Assembly: GCF_002743335.1 (NCBI RefSeq)
Contig: NZ_PDZB01000003.1
Span: forward strand, 186,001-250,000
DNA: 64,000 bases
Source: Sporosarcina sp. P32b
GTDB lineage: Bacteria; Bacillota; Bacilli; Bacillales_A; Planococcaceae
Direction of reading: 5' to 3'
The first letter of the stretch is position 1. The number at the start of each line of letters is the position of its first letter. The notes beneath the pieces were generated by a model that was not told where the DNA came from, did not search any database, and was given only the letters and a program-made list of their open reading frames with translations. Positions 7,725 to 17,059 of this stretch are shown piece by piece. Made by a program: the position numbers and the translations under genes.

Positions 7725-8864
7725 ATGAATTTTGATTTAACGGATGAACAACAAATGGTGCGCAAGCTGGTTCGGGAGTTTGCGGAAGCGGAAGTGGCAC
7801 CGGGTGCAGATGAGCGTGATCGTACAGGGGAATTCCCGAAAGAGATTTTTGAAAAGTTTTCAGAGCTAGGATTGATGGGGCTACCATTCTCAGAAGAGTA
7901 CAGCGGTGGCGGAGCGGATACGACGAGTTTTGCGATTGTTACGGAAGAATTGAGCCGTGTCTGCGCATCGACAGGCATCACGTATTCTGCGCATATTTCA
8001 CTTGGCGGCGCGCCACTTCATTTATTCGGCACACCGGAGCAAAAAGAGAAATATCTTACGCCGATTTGTACGGGCGAATCGTTCGGGGCGTTTGGATTGA
8101 CGGAACCGAATGCTGGGTCCGATGCAGGTGGTACAGAGACGACAGCTGTACTTGAAGGCGATGAGTGGGTCATTAATGGTTCGAAATGTTTCATTACGAA
8201 TGCGAGTTATGCGAAACATCTTGCCGTAACGGCGATTACAGACCGTTCGAAAGGAACGAACGGTATCAGTGCATTTATCGTACCAACTGATGCACCAGGG
8301 TTTACGGTCATCTCAAACTACGAAAAGATGGGGCTTCATTCTTCCAACACGACGGAATTGATTTTGGAAAACGTCCGTGTGCCGAAAGAAAATCTTCTCG
8401 GTGAAATTGGAAACGGTTACAAACAGTTTTTGGCAACGCTTGACGGCGGACGGATTGGCATCGCCGCGATGGGTGTCGGCATCGCGCAGGGTGCTTACGA
8501 GAAGGCGCTAAATTACGCGCAGGAACGAAAGCAATTCGGTAGAAGCATTTCGAACTTCCAGGCGATTCAGTTCAAACTCGCGGATATGGCGATGAATATT
8601 GAACTGGCACGCAATATGGTGTATAAAGCAGCTTGGCTGAAAGATCAAGGCCGTCCATTCAAAAAGGAAGCGGCATTTGCAAAATTATTTGCTTCTGAAA
8701 TGTGCATGCGGGTCTGCGATCAAGCAGTGCAGATTCACGGTGGCTATGGCTATATTAAAGAATACCAGGTCGAGCGTTTCTTCCGTGATGCGAAACTTTT
8801 AGAAATCGGTGAAGGCACGTCTGAAGTTCAGCGCATGGTCATTGCAAAACAGATCGGTTGCTGA
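7725..8864 (+). CDS. yngJ: Acyl-CoA dehydrogenase of the leucine/isovalerate operon (YngJ-like)
   Basis: This 379-residue flavoenzyme probably oxidises isovaleryl-CoA or a similar short branched acyl-CoA, the first step of the pathway encoded here. It has the family flavin motif FGLTEPNAGSDAGG and the C-terminal QIHGGYGYIKEY. A catalytic Glu363 is present in GEGTSE. Classical isovaleryl-CoA dehydrogenases use a glutamate elsewhere and lack this one, so substrate preference may be broader. Start ATG 7725 follows GGAGG by nine bases. It is the first gene of a seven-gene operon in yng-like content. Confidence 0.87.
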   Translation: MNFDLTDEQQMVRKLVREFAEAEVAPGADERDRTGEFPKEIFEKFSELGLMGLPFSEEYSGGGADTTSFAIVTEELSRVCASTGITYSAHISLGGAPLHLFGTPEQKEKYLTPICTGESFGAFGLTEPNAGSDAGGTETTAVLEGDEWVINGSKCFITNASYAKHLAVTAITDRSKGTNGISAFIVPTDAPGFTVISNYEKMGLHSSNTTELILENVRVPKENLLGEIGNGYKQFLATLDGGRIGIAAMGVGIAQGAYEKALNYAQERKQFGRSISNFQAIQFKLADMAMNIELARNMVYKAAWLKDQGRPFKKEAAFAKLFASEMCMRVCDQAVQIHGGYGYIKEYQVERFFRDAKLLEIGEGTSEVQRMVIAKQIGC

Positions 8865-8906
8865 TTTGTGAAAGGATTTTTAATGAATTGACAAAGGAGC
8901 GATTGA

Positions 8907-10874
8907 ATGGATATTGAACGAGTTTTACAATTAGCGGCAAATAGTAAACTTATTTATCCTAGTGAAGAAAAGGTGCGCTCGACGTCAATTGGTAGCGCGG
9001 AAGCTTTCCAAGAACTTCTCCAGCAGTCCCAAGAAGATCCGGCTGCATTTTGGGATCAGCAAGCCCGTGAGCTCGAATGGTATGAACCCTGGAAAGAGAC
9101 GATCAGCGGCACGCTTCCCGATTTCAAGTTTTTCGTTGAGGGCATTACAAATCCGAGTATCAATTTACTCGACCGGCATATACATAACGGCGCCGGTAAC
9201 CGGACAGCGCTCATTTGGGAAAGTGAGAACGGCGATTCCAAGTTTTACACGTATTCGATGCTTCTTGCTGAAGTGAACCGTTTTTCCAATGTGCTTCGGT
9301 CATTTGGTGTAAAAAAAGGCGATTGTGTCGCGATTTATCTGCCGAACTTGGCGGAGGCGGTCATAGCGGTGCTCGCTTGTTTCCGTGTCGGGGCGATTTA
9401 CAACGCAGTATTTTCGGGCTATTCCGAGCGTTCTTTGTCCGATCGTCTTGAAAGCTTTGAACCGAAAGTCATCGTCACCGCGGATGCAACAGTGCGCCGC
9501 GGCAAAGAAATCCGTTTGAAAGAAAAAGTTGATCAAGTAGCGCCGTCTACTTCATCAGTTGAAGCGGTCATCGTCGTCAATCGCATGGGTATCGATATCG
9601 ATATGCAAGAAGGTCGCGATTACTGGTGGCATGAGCTGACGGAAAAAGCAAGCATTCATTGCGAACCTGAGCGCCTTGAAGCAAATGAAAGCGGCATTGT
9701 TTTCTATACGAGCGGCACGACGGGCAAGCCGAAAGGGATCGTCCATTCAGGAACGGCATTTGTCGTGCAGAACTATGTCTACGCGAAATACCATCTCGAC
9801 CATCGAGATGACGATGTATTTTGGTGTACAGCGGATATCGGCTGGTTGACGATGCACATTTGGGGCATCGTCGGATCTCTTGCGAACGGCGTCACGACAG
9901 TTGTTTACGAAGGAGCGATCGATTATCCCGAGAAGACACGTTTTTATGAAATCATTGAAAAATATCGTGTCAATAAACTATTTACCGCTCCGACAGCGCT
10001 ACGCATGTTGAAAAGCATGGGGGAGAAGCCGATCGAGCAGTTTGATTTATCATGTCTTGACGTAATCGCACTCGTCGGTGAGCCGTTCGATGCGGAGACA
10101 TGGCACTGGACATATGAAGTGCTCGGCAAGAAAAAAGTTTATATTAACAACACGTGGGGGCAGACCGAAACAGCCGGCTCACCGATTTCAGGAGCAGCAT
10201 GGCTGACGCCGATGAAACCCGGCTCTTCTGGCAAACCGTTTTTAGGCGCGGTGCTAGATGTCGTCAATGAAGTCGGCGAACCTGTGAAAGCCGGGCAGCT
10301 CGGCAACTTGATCATTAAACAGCCGTTCCCGATGTTGTGCCGGACGATTTGGAGAGAGCCGGAACGTTATTACGGTTCCTACTACAGCCAAGTCGACGGC
10401 AGCTACTATGCAAGCGATCTCGCACTAATCGATGAAGACGGCTATATTTGGGTAGTCGGCCGCTCCGACGATGCGTTCAACGTCGCAGGTCACCGTTTGA
10501 GCACGATGGAAATGGAAAGTGCTGTGCTTGAATGTGCAGGCGTGGCGGAATGCGCGGTCATTGGTGTGCCGGATGAAATTAAAGGGGAAGTGCCTTTAGT
10601 TTTCGTTCGCCTTTCTGAAAATGAAGCAGAAGGGCAGGAAGTTAAAGAACGGATTAAAGAAAACATCATCCGCCAAATTGGAAAAATAGCCCTACCGAAA
10701 GAGATCGTCCTAACCGACTCACTGCCGAAAACGGTGAGTGGAAAAATTATGCGCCGTCTGATTAAAGAAATCGTTACGACAGGCAGTGTTGCAGGCGATG
10801 TGACGGGGCTTGAAGATCCATCGACAGTTAAGGAACTTCAGAGCGTCATGGAAGCGAACACTGCGGGCAAATAA
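8907..10874 (+). CDS. Acetyl-CoA-synthetase-like acyl-CoA synthetase with a widened acyl pocket
   Basis: This 655-residue ANL-family ligase should activate a carboxylic acid to its CoA ester through an acyl-AMP. It has the ACS N-terminal domain, the phosphate-binding motif TSGTTGKPKG (268-277) and catalytic Lys613 in SGKIMRR, equivalent to Lys609 of Salmonella Acs. The acyl-pocket motif reads NTWGQTET (415-422): Gly418 replaces the Trp414 that confines Acs to acetate. The substrate is therefore probably longer or branched, such as isovalerate, or acetoacetate. It takes the place of yngI in the B. subtilis operon. AAAGGAG precedes the start. Confidence 0.82.
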   Translation: MDIERVLQLAANSKLIYPSEEKVRSTSIGSAEAFQELLQQSQEDPAAFWDQQARELEWYEPWKETISGTLPDFKFFVEGITNPSINLLDRHIHNGAGNRTALIWESENGDSKFYTYSMLLAEVNRFSNVLRSFGVKKGDCVAIYLPNLAEAVIAVLACFRVGAIYNAVFSGYSERSLSDRLESFEPKVIVTADATVRRGKEIRLKEKVDQVAPSTSSVEAVIVVNRMGIDIDMQEGRDYWWHELTEKASIHCEPERLEANESGIVFYTSGTTGKPKGIVHSGTAFVVQNYVYAKYHLDHRDDDVFWCTADIGWLTMHIWGIVGSLANGVTTVVYEGAIDYPEKTRFYEIIEKYRVNKLFTAPTALRMLKSMGEKPIEQFDLSCLDVIALVGEPFDAETWHWTYEVLGKKKVYINNTWGQTETAGSPISGAAWLTPMKPGSSGKPFLGAVLDVVNEVGEPVKAGQLGNLIIKQPFPMLCRTIWREPERYYGSYYSQVDGSYYASDLALIDEDGYIWVVGRSDDAFNVAGHRLSTMEMESAVLECAGVAECAVIGVPDEIKGEVPLVFVRLSENEAEGQEVKERIKENIIRQIGKIALPKEIVLTDSLPKTVSGKIMRRLIKEIVTTGSVAGDVTGLEDPSTVKELQSVMEANTAGK

Positions 10875-10886
10875 ATGAACAGCAGA

Positions 10887-10914
10887 GCCGGTCTTTTTGT
10901 GGCCGGCCTTCTCT
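10887..10914 (+). terminator. Short intra-operon hairpin
   Basis: GCCGG (10887-10891) pairs with CCGGC (10903-10907), followed by a pyrimidine-rich CTTCTCTTTCTT. It is a weak terminator or processing hairpin in the 97-base gap between the synthetase and carboxylase genes and may lower downstream expression. Confidence 0.4.
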
Positions 10915-10971
10915 TTCTTAAATTGATACTGATAAAAGCTTGTTACAGGATAAATTGAAAGGGTGAATGTC

Positions 10972-12330
10972 ATGTTTAAAAAGATTTTAATTGCAAACCG
11001 TGGGGAAATAGCGGCCCGTATTATGCGTACATGCAGAGCGCTAGACATTAAGACGGTCGGTGTCTATTCGGAAGCAGATGCGGAAGCTGTCCATGTCAAG
11101 CAGGCGGATGAAGCATATTTGCTCGGCGGACCCCGTGTAACAGAAAGTTATATGAAAATCGATAAAATTTTAGAAGCAGCTCATCAGTCGAAAGCAGAAG
11201 CGATCCATCCAGGCTATGGTCTGCTTTCTGAAAATGCCGAATTTGCTCGCCGCTGCGAAGAAGAAGGATTCGTGTTCATCGGACCTTCACCTGCAGTCAT
11301 TTCTGAGATGGGCAGCAAAATCGCGTCGCGTAAGGCGATGGAAAAAGCCGGTGTTCCAGTCGTACCGGGTGTCACTCGTTCGCTTGCAGACGCGGAAGAA
11401 GCAATCGAAGTGGCGGAAAGCATTGGCTATCCGGTTATGCTGAAGGCATCTGCAGGCGGTGGCGGAATCGGTATGCAAGTTGTCCACAGCGCCGATGAAG
11501 TCGGCAAAGCGTTTGAAGGTAATCAAAAACGAGCTACTGATTTCTTCGGAGACGGCGCGATGTATATTGAAAAATTCGTCGAAAAACCACGCCATATTGA
11601 AATTCAGATTTTAGCGGACAATGAAGGAAATACAGTGTACTTATGGGAGCGCGAATGCTCAATCCAGCGCCGCCACCAAAAAGTCGTGGAAGAAGCACCG
11701 TCTTCATTCATTTCGGAAGAGACCCGAAAAAAAATGGGTGAAGCGGCGGTTAAAGCAGCGAAGTCTATCGGCTATAAAAACGCTGGCACAATCGAGTTTT
11801 TAGTCGATGCAGATCAAAACTTCTATTTTCTTGAAATGAACACACGACTGCAAGTAGAGCATCCGATTACGGAAGAGATTACGGGGCTTGATTTAGTGAA
11901 AGAGCAGCTTGAAATCGCAGCGGGGAAAACACTTTCATTTGCGCAGGCAGACGTCAAACGCGATGGGCATGCAATTGAAGTGCGGATTTACGCAGAAGAT
12001 CCGAAAACATTTTTCCCTTCACCCGGGACGATCACGAAACTGAAGCTACCCGAAGGACCGGGCATCCGCCACGAATTGGCAGTCCACGGCGAGTCAGTCG
12101 TCACACCGTTTTACGACCCGATGATCGCGAAACTCGTTGTCAAAGGTAAAGACCGCGACGAAGCGATCGACCGGCTCCAGGAAGCACTTTCGAACTACCA
12201 TATAGAAGGTATCAAGACAAATATTCCGATGCTACAGGAAGTAGCAACGCATGAAGCATTCCGATCTGGGGAAACGACAACGGAATTTGTGGAAAAATAT
12301 TTGACGAAGAAAAAGATAAAACAAAAGTAG
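10972..12330 (+). CDS. yngH: Biotin carboxylase subunit of methylcrotonyl-CoA-type carboxylase (YngH)
   Basis: This 452-residue ATP-grasp protein carboxylates the biotin carried by the next gene product. It shows the N-terminal ANRGEIAARIMRTCR motif, the glycine-rich ATP loop KASAGGGGIGM, EMNTRLQVEHP and a biotin-carboxylase C-terminal domain. Start ATG 10972 is preceded by AAAGGGTGA; a GTG at 10963 is less suitable. Together with the carrier and the carboxyltransferase at 14321 it makes a three-subunit acyl-CoA carboxylase, assigned to 3-methylcrotonyl-CoA because HMG-CoA lyase and a hydratase are in the same operon. Confidence 0.88.
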   Translation: MFKKILIANRGEIAARIMRTCRALDIKTVGVYSEADAEAVHVKQADEAYLLGGPRVTESYMKIDKILEAAHQSKAEAIHPGYGLLSENAEFARRCEEEGFVFIGPSPAVISEMGSKIASRKAMEKAGVPVVPGVTRSLADAEEAIEVAESIGYPVMLKASAGGGGIGMQVVHSADEVGKAFEGNQKRATDFFGDGAMYIEKFVEKPRHIEIQILADNEGNTVYLWERECSIQRRHQKVVEEAPSSFISEETRKKMGEAAVKAAKSIGYKNAGTIEFLVDADQNFYFLEMNTRLQVEHPITEEITGLDLVKEQLEIAAGKTLSFAQADVKRDGHAIEVRIYAEDPKTFFPSPGTITKLKLPEGPGIRHELAVHGESVVTPFYDPMIAKLVVKGKDRDEAIDRLQEALSNYHIEGIKTNIPMLQEVATHEAFRSGETTTEFVEKYLTKKKIKQK

Positions 12331-12356
12331 ATGAAATGACACTGGGAGGAATTAGT

Positions 12357-12569
12357 ATGACAGAAATTACAGCAAGCATGGCAGGAAGCGTTTGGAAAGT
12401 ACTTGTGAAAGCAGGAGACGCAGTAGAAGAAGATCAAGACATCGCCATCTTGGAATCGATGAAAATGGAAATACCGATTGCTACTGATTTTGACGGCGTC
12501 GTAAAAGAAGTGAAAGTGAACGAAGGCGAATTCGTCAACGAAGGAGACGTCATCGCAATCATTGAATAA
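12357..12569 (+). CDS. yngHB: Biotin carboxyl carrier (biotin/lipoyl attachment) protein (YngHB)
   Basis: This 70-residue single-domain carrier has the biotinylation motif ESMKMEIP with acceptor Lys36. Its size and position right after the biotin carboxylase match YngHB of B. subtilis. GGGAGGA sits six bases before ATG 12357; an upstream in-frame ATG at 12336 has no ribosome site. It moves carboxybiotin between the carboxylase and the carboxyltransferase. Confidence 0.88.
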   Translation: MTEITASMAGSVWKVLVKAGDAVEEDQDIAILESMKMEIPIATDFDGVVKEVKVNEGEFVNEGDVIAIIE

Positions 12570-12592
12570 ATCCTGTAGAAGGAGATGAAACG

Positions 12593-13498
12593 ATGAAATG
12601 GCCTGAAACAATTACGATTAAAGAAGTCGGACCACGTGACGGACTGCAAAACGAAAAAATCTTCATTCCGACAGAAGACAAAATCGCCTGGATTAATAAG
12701 CTGTCAAAAAGCGGTCTGACATCGATTGAAGTGACGTCTTTCGTCAATCCGAAATGGATTCCGGCACTCGCGGACGCAAGTGTTGTGATGGCAGGCATTA
12801 AGCGGCAGCCTGGCATCTCTTATTCAGCGCTCGTCCCGAACCGCCAGGGGCTTGAACGAGCTTTTGCGGCGGATATCGATGAAGCAGCGGTGTTCATGTC
12901 GGCGAGCGAAACGCATAATTTGAAAAATATTAATAAGACGATCGTGGATACATTGCCTGTATTAAAAGAAATTGTCCAAGACGCGAATGCGGCGGGCAAG
13001 AGGACGAGAGGCTATGTGTCTACAGTGTTTGGCTGTCCATACGAAGGAGTGGTCGATACAGAAGCAGTCGTCCGCGTGTCGGAATCTCTTTTTGAAATGG
13101 GTATTGATGAGTTGTCGTTGGGCGATACGATCGGCGTTGCGAATCCGAGGCAAGTCCAGGAAGTACTTGACGTGCTGCTGAAACGTTTTCCAGCGGACAA
13201 ATTAGCGATGCATTTTCATGACACGCACGGGACAGCTTTAGCGAATGTCCTAGCCTCGCTTGATATGGGCATTACGGTGTTCGACAGTTCAGCTGGCGGG
13301 CTCGGCGGCTGTCCGTATGCACCGGGTGCATCAGGCAACGCGGCGACAGAAGATGTATTGTATATGCTACACGGCATGGGGATTCATACCGGCGTCGATG
13401 AAGAGAAGATTTTAGCGGCGTCCGCGTTTATTCAAGAAAAAATCGGCCAGGCACTTCCAAGTAAAAACTTGCAGGCTGCCGGTGCGCATGATAGGTGA
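12593..13498 (+). CDS. yngG: Hydroxymethylglutaryl-CoA lyase (YngG)
   Basis: This 301-residue TIM-barrel enzyme cleaves HMG-CoA to acetoacetate and acetyl-CoA, the final step of leucine breakdown. It has the N-terminal GPRDGLQNEK motif, metal-binding MHFHDTHG and the active-site cysteine loop GGLGGCPYAPGASGN. GAAGGAGA precedes the ATG. Its product acetoacetate is a plausible substrate for the synthetase at 8907. Confidence 0.92.
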   Translation: MKWPETITIKEVGPRDGLQNEKIFIPTEDKIAWINKLSKSGLTSIEVTSFVNPKWIPALADASVVMAGIKRQPGISYSALVPNRQGLERAFAADIDEAAVFMSASETHNLKNINKTIVDTLPVLKEIVQDANAAGKRTRGYVSTVFGCPYEGVVDTEAVVRVSESLFEMGIDELSLGDTIGVANPRQVQEVLDVLLKRFPADKLAMHFHDTHGTALANVLASLDMGITVFDSSAGGLGGCPYAPGASGNAATEDVLYMLHGMGIHTGVDEEKILAASAFIQEKIGQALPSKNLQAAGAHDR

Positions 13499-13511
13499 AG
13501 GGTGTGAGTGG

Positions 13512-14294
13512 ATGGGGAATAAAGTGGTAGTAGAGAAGCGTGGCGACGGAATTGCGATCATTTTATTGAATCGTCCGGAAGCGGCGAATGCATTGTCAGT
13601 CGAGATGCTAAACGGGCTTTACGATGCGTTGCTAGAATGTCGCTACGACCGGGAAATCCGCGCAGTTATTATAACAGGCGCCGGTGAAAAAGCTTTTTGT
13701 GCGGGCGCTGATTTAAAAGAACGTGCAGGAATGAACCCGGTCGATGTGCGCAAGACGGTTTCATTGATCCGCCAGACGATTAACAGCATTGAATCACTTC
13801 CTCAGCCGGTCATCGCCGCAGTTAACGGTGTTGCGCTTGGGGGCGGAACAGAATTGGCGCTGGCATGCGACATCCGCATTGCAGCAGAGACGGCAAAGTT
13901 TGGATTGACGGAAACTTCTCTCGGCATTATTCCAGGAGCAGGCGGTACGCAACGTCTGCCCAGATTGATCGGCAAAGGACGGGCGAAGGAGCTTATTTTC
14001 ACAGCGCGCAGAGTCGAAGCAGCAGAAGCAGCGGAAATCGGGCTCGCTGAATACATTGTGGCATCTGATCAGCTGATGGCTAAAGCACTTGCTGTCGCGG
14101 GACAAATCGCAGCGAATAGCCCGCTTGCTGTCGCGCAGGCGAAGTTCGCGATTGACCACGGCTATGATGTCGAACTGCAGACAGGGCTCGCAATTGAACA
14201 GAACGCCTATGAAGTGACAATTCCTTCTAAAGACCGGCTCGAAGGACTGAAGGCATTCAAGGAAAAACGCAAGCCTGTTTATACTGGCGAATGA
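13512..14294 (+). CDS. yngF: Enoyl-CoA hydratase, probable methylglutaconyl-CoA hydratase (YngF)
   Basis: This 260-residue crotonase-family enzyme probably hydrates 3-methylglutaconyl-CoA to HMG-CoA. The oxyanion-hole motif CAGADLKER and the active-site segments ALGGGTELALACDI and GIIPGAGGTQRLPR are present. I chose ATG 13512, eight bases after GAAGGGTG; a GTG at 13482 would overlap the lyase gene. Substrate is inferred from the neighbouring carboxylase and lyase. Confidence 0.87.
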   Translation: MGNKVVVEKRGDGIAIILLNRPEAANALSVEMLNGLYDALLECRYDREIRAVIITGAGEKAFCAGADLKERAGMNPVDVRKTVSLIRQTINSIESLPQPVIAAVNGVALGGGTELALACDIRIAAETAKFGLTETSLGIIPGAGGTQRLPRLIGKGRAKELIFTARRVEAAEAAEIGLAEYIVASDQLMAKALAVAGQIAANSPLAVAQAKFAIDHGYDVELQTGLAIEQNAYEVTIPSKDRLEGLKAFKEKRKPVYTGE

Positions 14295-14320
14295 TGAATG
14301 ATCATAAGGGAGGCAGGACG

Positions 14321-15865
14321 ATGACAACAGATACAAAATCTTTGCAGCAAGCATTGAATGAAAGAGTAGAACAGATTAAAAAAGGTGGCGCGCCGAAATA
14401 CCATGAGAAAAATGCGGATCAAGGGAAAATGTTCGTCCGGGACCGCTTGAAATTATTATTTGATTCGGATCTTAAAATCGAAGACGGTCAATTTGCGAAC
14501 TGCATGGCGGGCGATCTTCCTGCTGACGGAGTTGTGACAGGCATGGGGAAGATTAACGGCCAAGTTGTTTGTGTCATGGCGAATGATTCCACAATTAAAG
14601 CAGGCTCATGGGGTGCGCGGACAGTGGAAAAAATTATCCGCATCCAGGAAACCGCTGAAAAATTAAATGTGCCACTCGTTTACTTAGTCGATTCAGCAGG
14701 CGCACGGATTACGGATCAAGTCGAAATGTTCCCAGGCCGCCGGGGTGCAGGAAGAATATTCCAGAATCAAGTAAAGCTATCCGGCCGCATTCCACAAATC
14801 TGTGTCTTGTTCGGACCGTCTGCTGCAGGTGGTGCGTATATCCCAGCGTTTTGTGATATCGTCATTATGGTCGACAAAAACGCTTCGATGTACCTCGGAT
14901 CACCGCGCATGGCAGAAATGGTCATCGGTGAAAAAGTAACGCTCGAAGAAATGGGCGGCGCGCGCATGCACTGCACAACATCAGGATGCGGCGATGTGCT
15001 CGCGAAAAATGAAGAAGACGCAATCGCTGCGGCGCGGAGATATTTATCGTATTTCCCGGCAAGCTTTTCAGAAAGGCCTCCTGTACATGATGCTGTGGCA
15101 CCGAAACAGCTGGATAAGACATTGGAAGAAATCATTCCGAAAAATGAAAACGCACCGTTCAATATGCACGACTTGATCAAGGGGATTATCGATGAAGATT
15201 CATTTTTCGAAATTAAGAAACTGTTCGCAGGCGAGCTTATTACTGGCCTTGCGCGCATTGATGGAAAAGCAGTCGGCATTATCGCAAACCAACCGCGCGT
15301 TAAAGGCGGCGTGCTTTTCCACGACTCTGCCGACAAAGCGGCAAAGTTCATCAATCTCTGCGACGCATTCCACATCCCCCTGTTGTTCTTAGTCGACGTG
15401 CCTGGATTCATGATTGGAACAAAAGTAGAACGTGCAGGCATCATCCGCCACGGTGCAAAAATGATTTTTGCGATGTCAGAAGCCTCAGTGCCGAAAATTT
15501 CTATCATCGTCCGCAAAGCATATGGTGCAGGATTGTACGCTATGGCAGGCCCGGCATTTGAACCAGATGCGTGTTTAGCGCTGCCAACTGCTTCCATAGC
15601 GGTCATGGGGCCAGACGCAGCTATCAATGCAGTCTACGCAAATAAAATCGCTGCGTTGCCTGAAGAAGAGCGCGCAGCTTATATTGAAGAAAAGCGTAAT
15701 GAATACAAAGAAGATATCGATATTTACCACTTAGCTTCTGAAATGATTATTGACGGGATCGTCCCGGCAGACTCACTGCGTGATGAGTTGATTACACGCT
15801 ACGAAGCGTATGCGACAAAATATGTCCAAGTTACAGACCGCAAGCATCCGGTTTATCCGGTGTGA
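14321..15865 (+). CDS. yngE: Acyl-CoA carboxylase carboxyltransferase subunit, methylcrotonyl-CoA type (YngE)
   Basis: This 514-residue carboxyltransferase transfers the carboxyl group from biotin to the acyl-CoA. It has two crotonase-like halves with GPSAAGGAYIPAFCD in the first half and KAYGAGLYAMAG in the second. Its sequence style is that of methylcrotonyl- or geranyl-CoA carboxylase beta subunits rather than propionyl-CoA carboxylase. GGGAGG lies seven bases before ATG 14321. It is the last operon gene and is followed by a strong hairpin. Confidence 0.88.
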   Translation: MTTDTKSLQQALNERVEQIKKGGAPKYHEKNADQGKMFVRDRLKLLFDSDLKIEDGQFANCMAGDLPADGVVTGMGKINGQVVCVMANDSTIKAGSWGARTVEKIIRIQETAEKLNVPLVYLVDSAGARITDQVEMFPGRRGAGRIFQNQVKLSGRIPQICVLFGPSAAGGAYIPAFCDIVIMVDKNASMYLGSPRMAEMVIGEKVTLEEMGGARMHCTTSGCGDVLAKNEEDAIAAARRYLSYFPASFSERPPVHDAVAPKQLDKTLEEIIPKNENAPFNMHDLIKGIIDEDSFFEIKKLFAGELITGLARIDGKAVGIIANQPRVKGGVLFHDSADKAAKFINLCDAFHIPLLFLVDVPGFMIGTKVERAGIIRHGAKMIFAMSEASVPKISIIVRKAYGAGLYAMAGPAFEPDACLALPTASIAVMGPDAAINAVYANKIAALPEEERAAYIEEKRNEYKEDIDIYHLASEMIIDGIVPADSLRDELITRYEAYATKYVQVTDRKHPVYPV

Positions 15866-15892
15866 TCGAAAGCGACAGCCTACGCGTCATCA

Positions 15893-16203
15893 TGAACTGA
15901 ACCCCAAATGATAGACACTTTAAAAAGTGACTCCATTTGGGGTTTTTTATATGTCACTTCCTCTGTATACTGAAGGTAACTATTCGGCTAGAAGTGTTTT
16001 ATATGAGTAAAATAATTTTCAATGAACATCGACGTAGACAGTTAAAATTAAATCCTAGTGTTCAATCTGTCTTAGATTGGATGATTCAACATATACCGGA
16101 ATTTGAAACTTTGCTGTTAATAAGATTGGGTCCCTCACAAATTTTTTTTGACTTCTGGCAGAAGACTTCCGCTACAAAGAATGATTCAGGTATAGCCCCT
16201 TGA
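15893..16203 (+). mobile_element. IS3-family insertion sequence remnant (left end plus decayed orfA)
   Basis: TGAACTGAACCCCAAATG at 15893 resembles an IS3-family terminal repeat. About 100 bases later (ATG 16003) a short frame begins MSKIIFNEHRRRQLKLNP, as in IS3 transposase OrfA, and later contains PEF and GPSQIFF, two OrfA landmarks. The segment between them and the tail after them are shortened and garbled, so the frame ends after 66 codons. No orfB or right end follows. It is a dead element. Confidence 0.6.
15902..15948 (+). terminator. Strong terminator ending the leucine operon
   Basis: CCCCAAATG pairs with CATTTGGGG, with an inner CACTTT/AAAGTG stem, and is followed by six T. It coincides with the IS3-like end, so the element may have supplied or rebuilt the terminator. 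Confidence 0.8.
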
Positions 16204-16323
16204 GTTAGCGGGAGATGAATGTCGGTTGTCACTAGCCAAAGTATGTATTCATCTGCTATAATCAGAACATACATTCCCGTTTATAGAGATGATATTAGTA
16301 ATTATTTTAAAGGAGGTCACATA

Positions 16324-16692
16324 ATGGTTTTTTCAAAATATCTGGCAAGTATCGATCATCCCGACCATCGTGAACGGATGGAGGAAGTGTTGAAGTGGGT
16401 TGCTAATGAATTTCCCGATTTGGAACCGGTCATCAAATGGAATACGCCAATGTTTTCTAATCATGGCACTTTTATAATTGGTTTTTCCGTAGCAAAGCAT
16501 CATATGAGCATTTCACCCGAATACGCAGGGATCGCGAAATTTGCAGATGATATTGCGCAACACGGCTACAGTGCAACTAAAGGCTTGTTTAGAATTCAGT
16601 GGAATAAGCCAATCAATTACGAACTGCTTAAGAAAATTATTGAGTTTAATATAGAGGATAAAATGGACGTTACGAGCTTTTGGCGGAAATAG
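16324..16692 (+). CDS. fra: Frataxin-like iron chaperone YdhG/Fra (DUF1801)
   Basis: This 122-residue cytoplasmic protein closely follows the B. subtilis YdhG/Fra sequence as I know it: [16 protein letters not shown]-like [20 protein letters not shown] and the C-terminal FWRK. Fra binds iron and supplies it for iron-sulfur cluster and haem assembly. ATG 16324 is preceded by AGGAGGT with six bases of spacing. An extended -10 element TGCTATAAT lies at 16254-16262, about 60 bases upstream. Confidence 0.85.
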   Translation: MVFSKYLASIDHPDHRERMEEVLKWVANEFPDLEPVIKWNTPMFSNHGTFIIGFSVAKHHMSISPEYAGIAKFADDIAQHGYSATKGLFRIQWNKPINYELLKKIIEFNIEDKMDVTSFWRK

Positions 16693-16811
16693 ACAAGCGA
16701 AACTACCCACTGATATTTTAATCATTCTGGCAAAACCATTGAAGAGCAAATAGAGAATAGCTATTCTCAAAGAATTGTTAAATAAACGTTGTCTAATCAG
16801 CCTTAAACTGG

Positions 16812-16850
16812 TAATCAAGACTCTAAGAAATTGTCTTGATTAATTTATTT
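16812..16850 (+). terminator. Terminator in the 16693-17059 gap
   Basis: TAATCAAGAC pairs perfectly with GTCTTGATTA, followed by ATTTATTT. It would end the fra transcript. I see no gene in the rest of this 367-base gap. Confidence 0.6.
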
Positions 16851-17059
16851 AGTAATTCAATTTTACTAGTAATCCATTCTGTGAAATGCTACCCTCCGAG
16901 AGTAGTGAGGGATAGAAGGCGCAAGAGGAAGACATACTAATTACTACTGATAAGTTAAAAATGGGTATATATCAAAATCTAGCTGCTTTTAATTATCGGA
17001 GTAAGAACGATTGGATATAAATGGGGAACATGTTCTGTACTAAAAGGAGGAGGGAAAAG

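Noticed and set aside
14767-15627. 286-codon open frame antisense to the carboxyltransferase gene
   Set aside because: It mirrors a strongly conserved gene of high GC at third positions and has no ribosome site or family resemblance.
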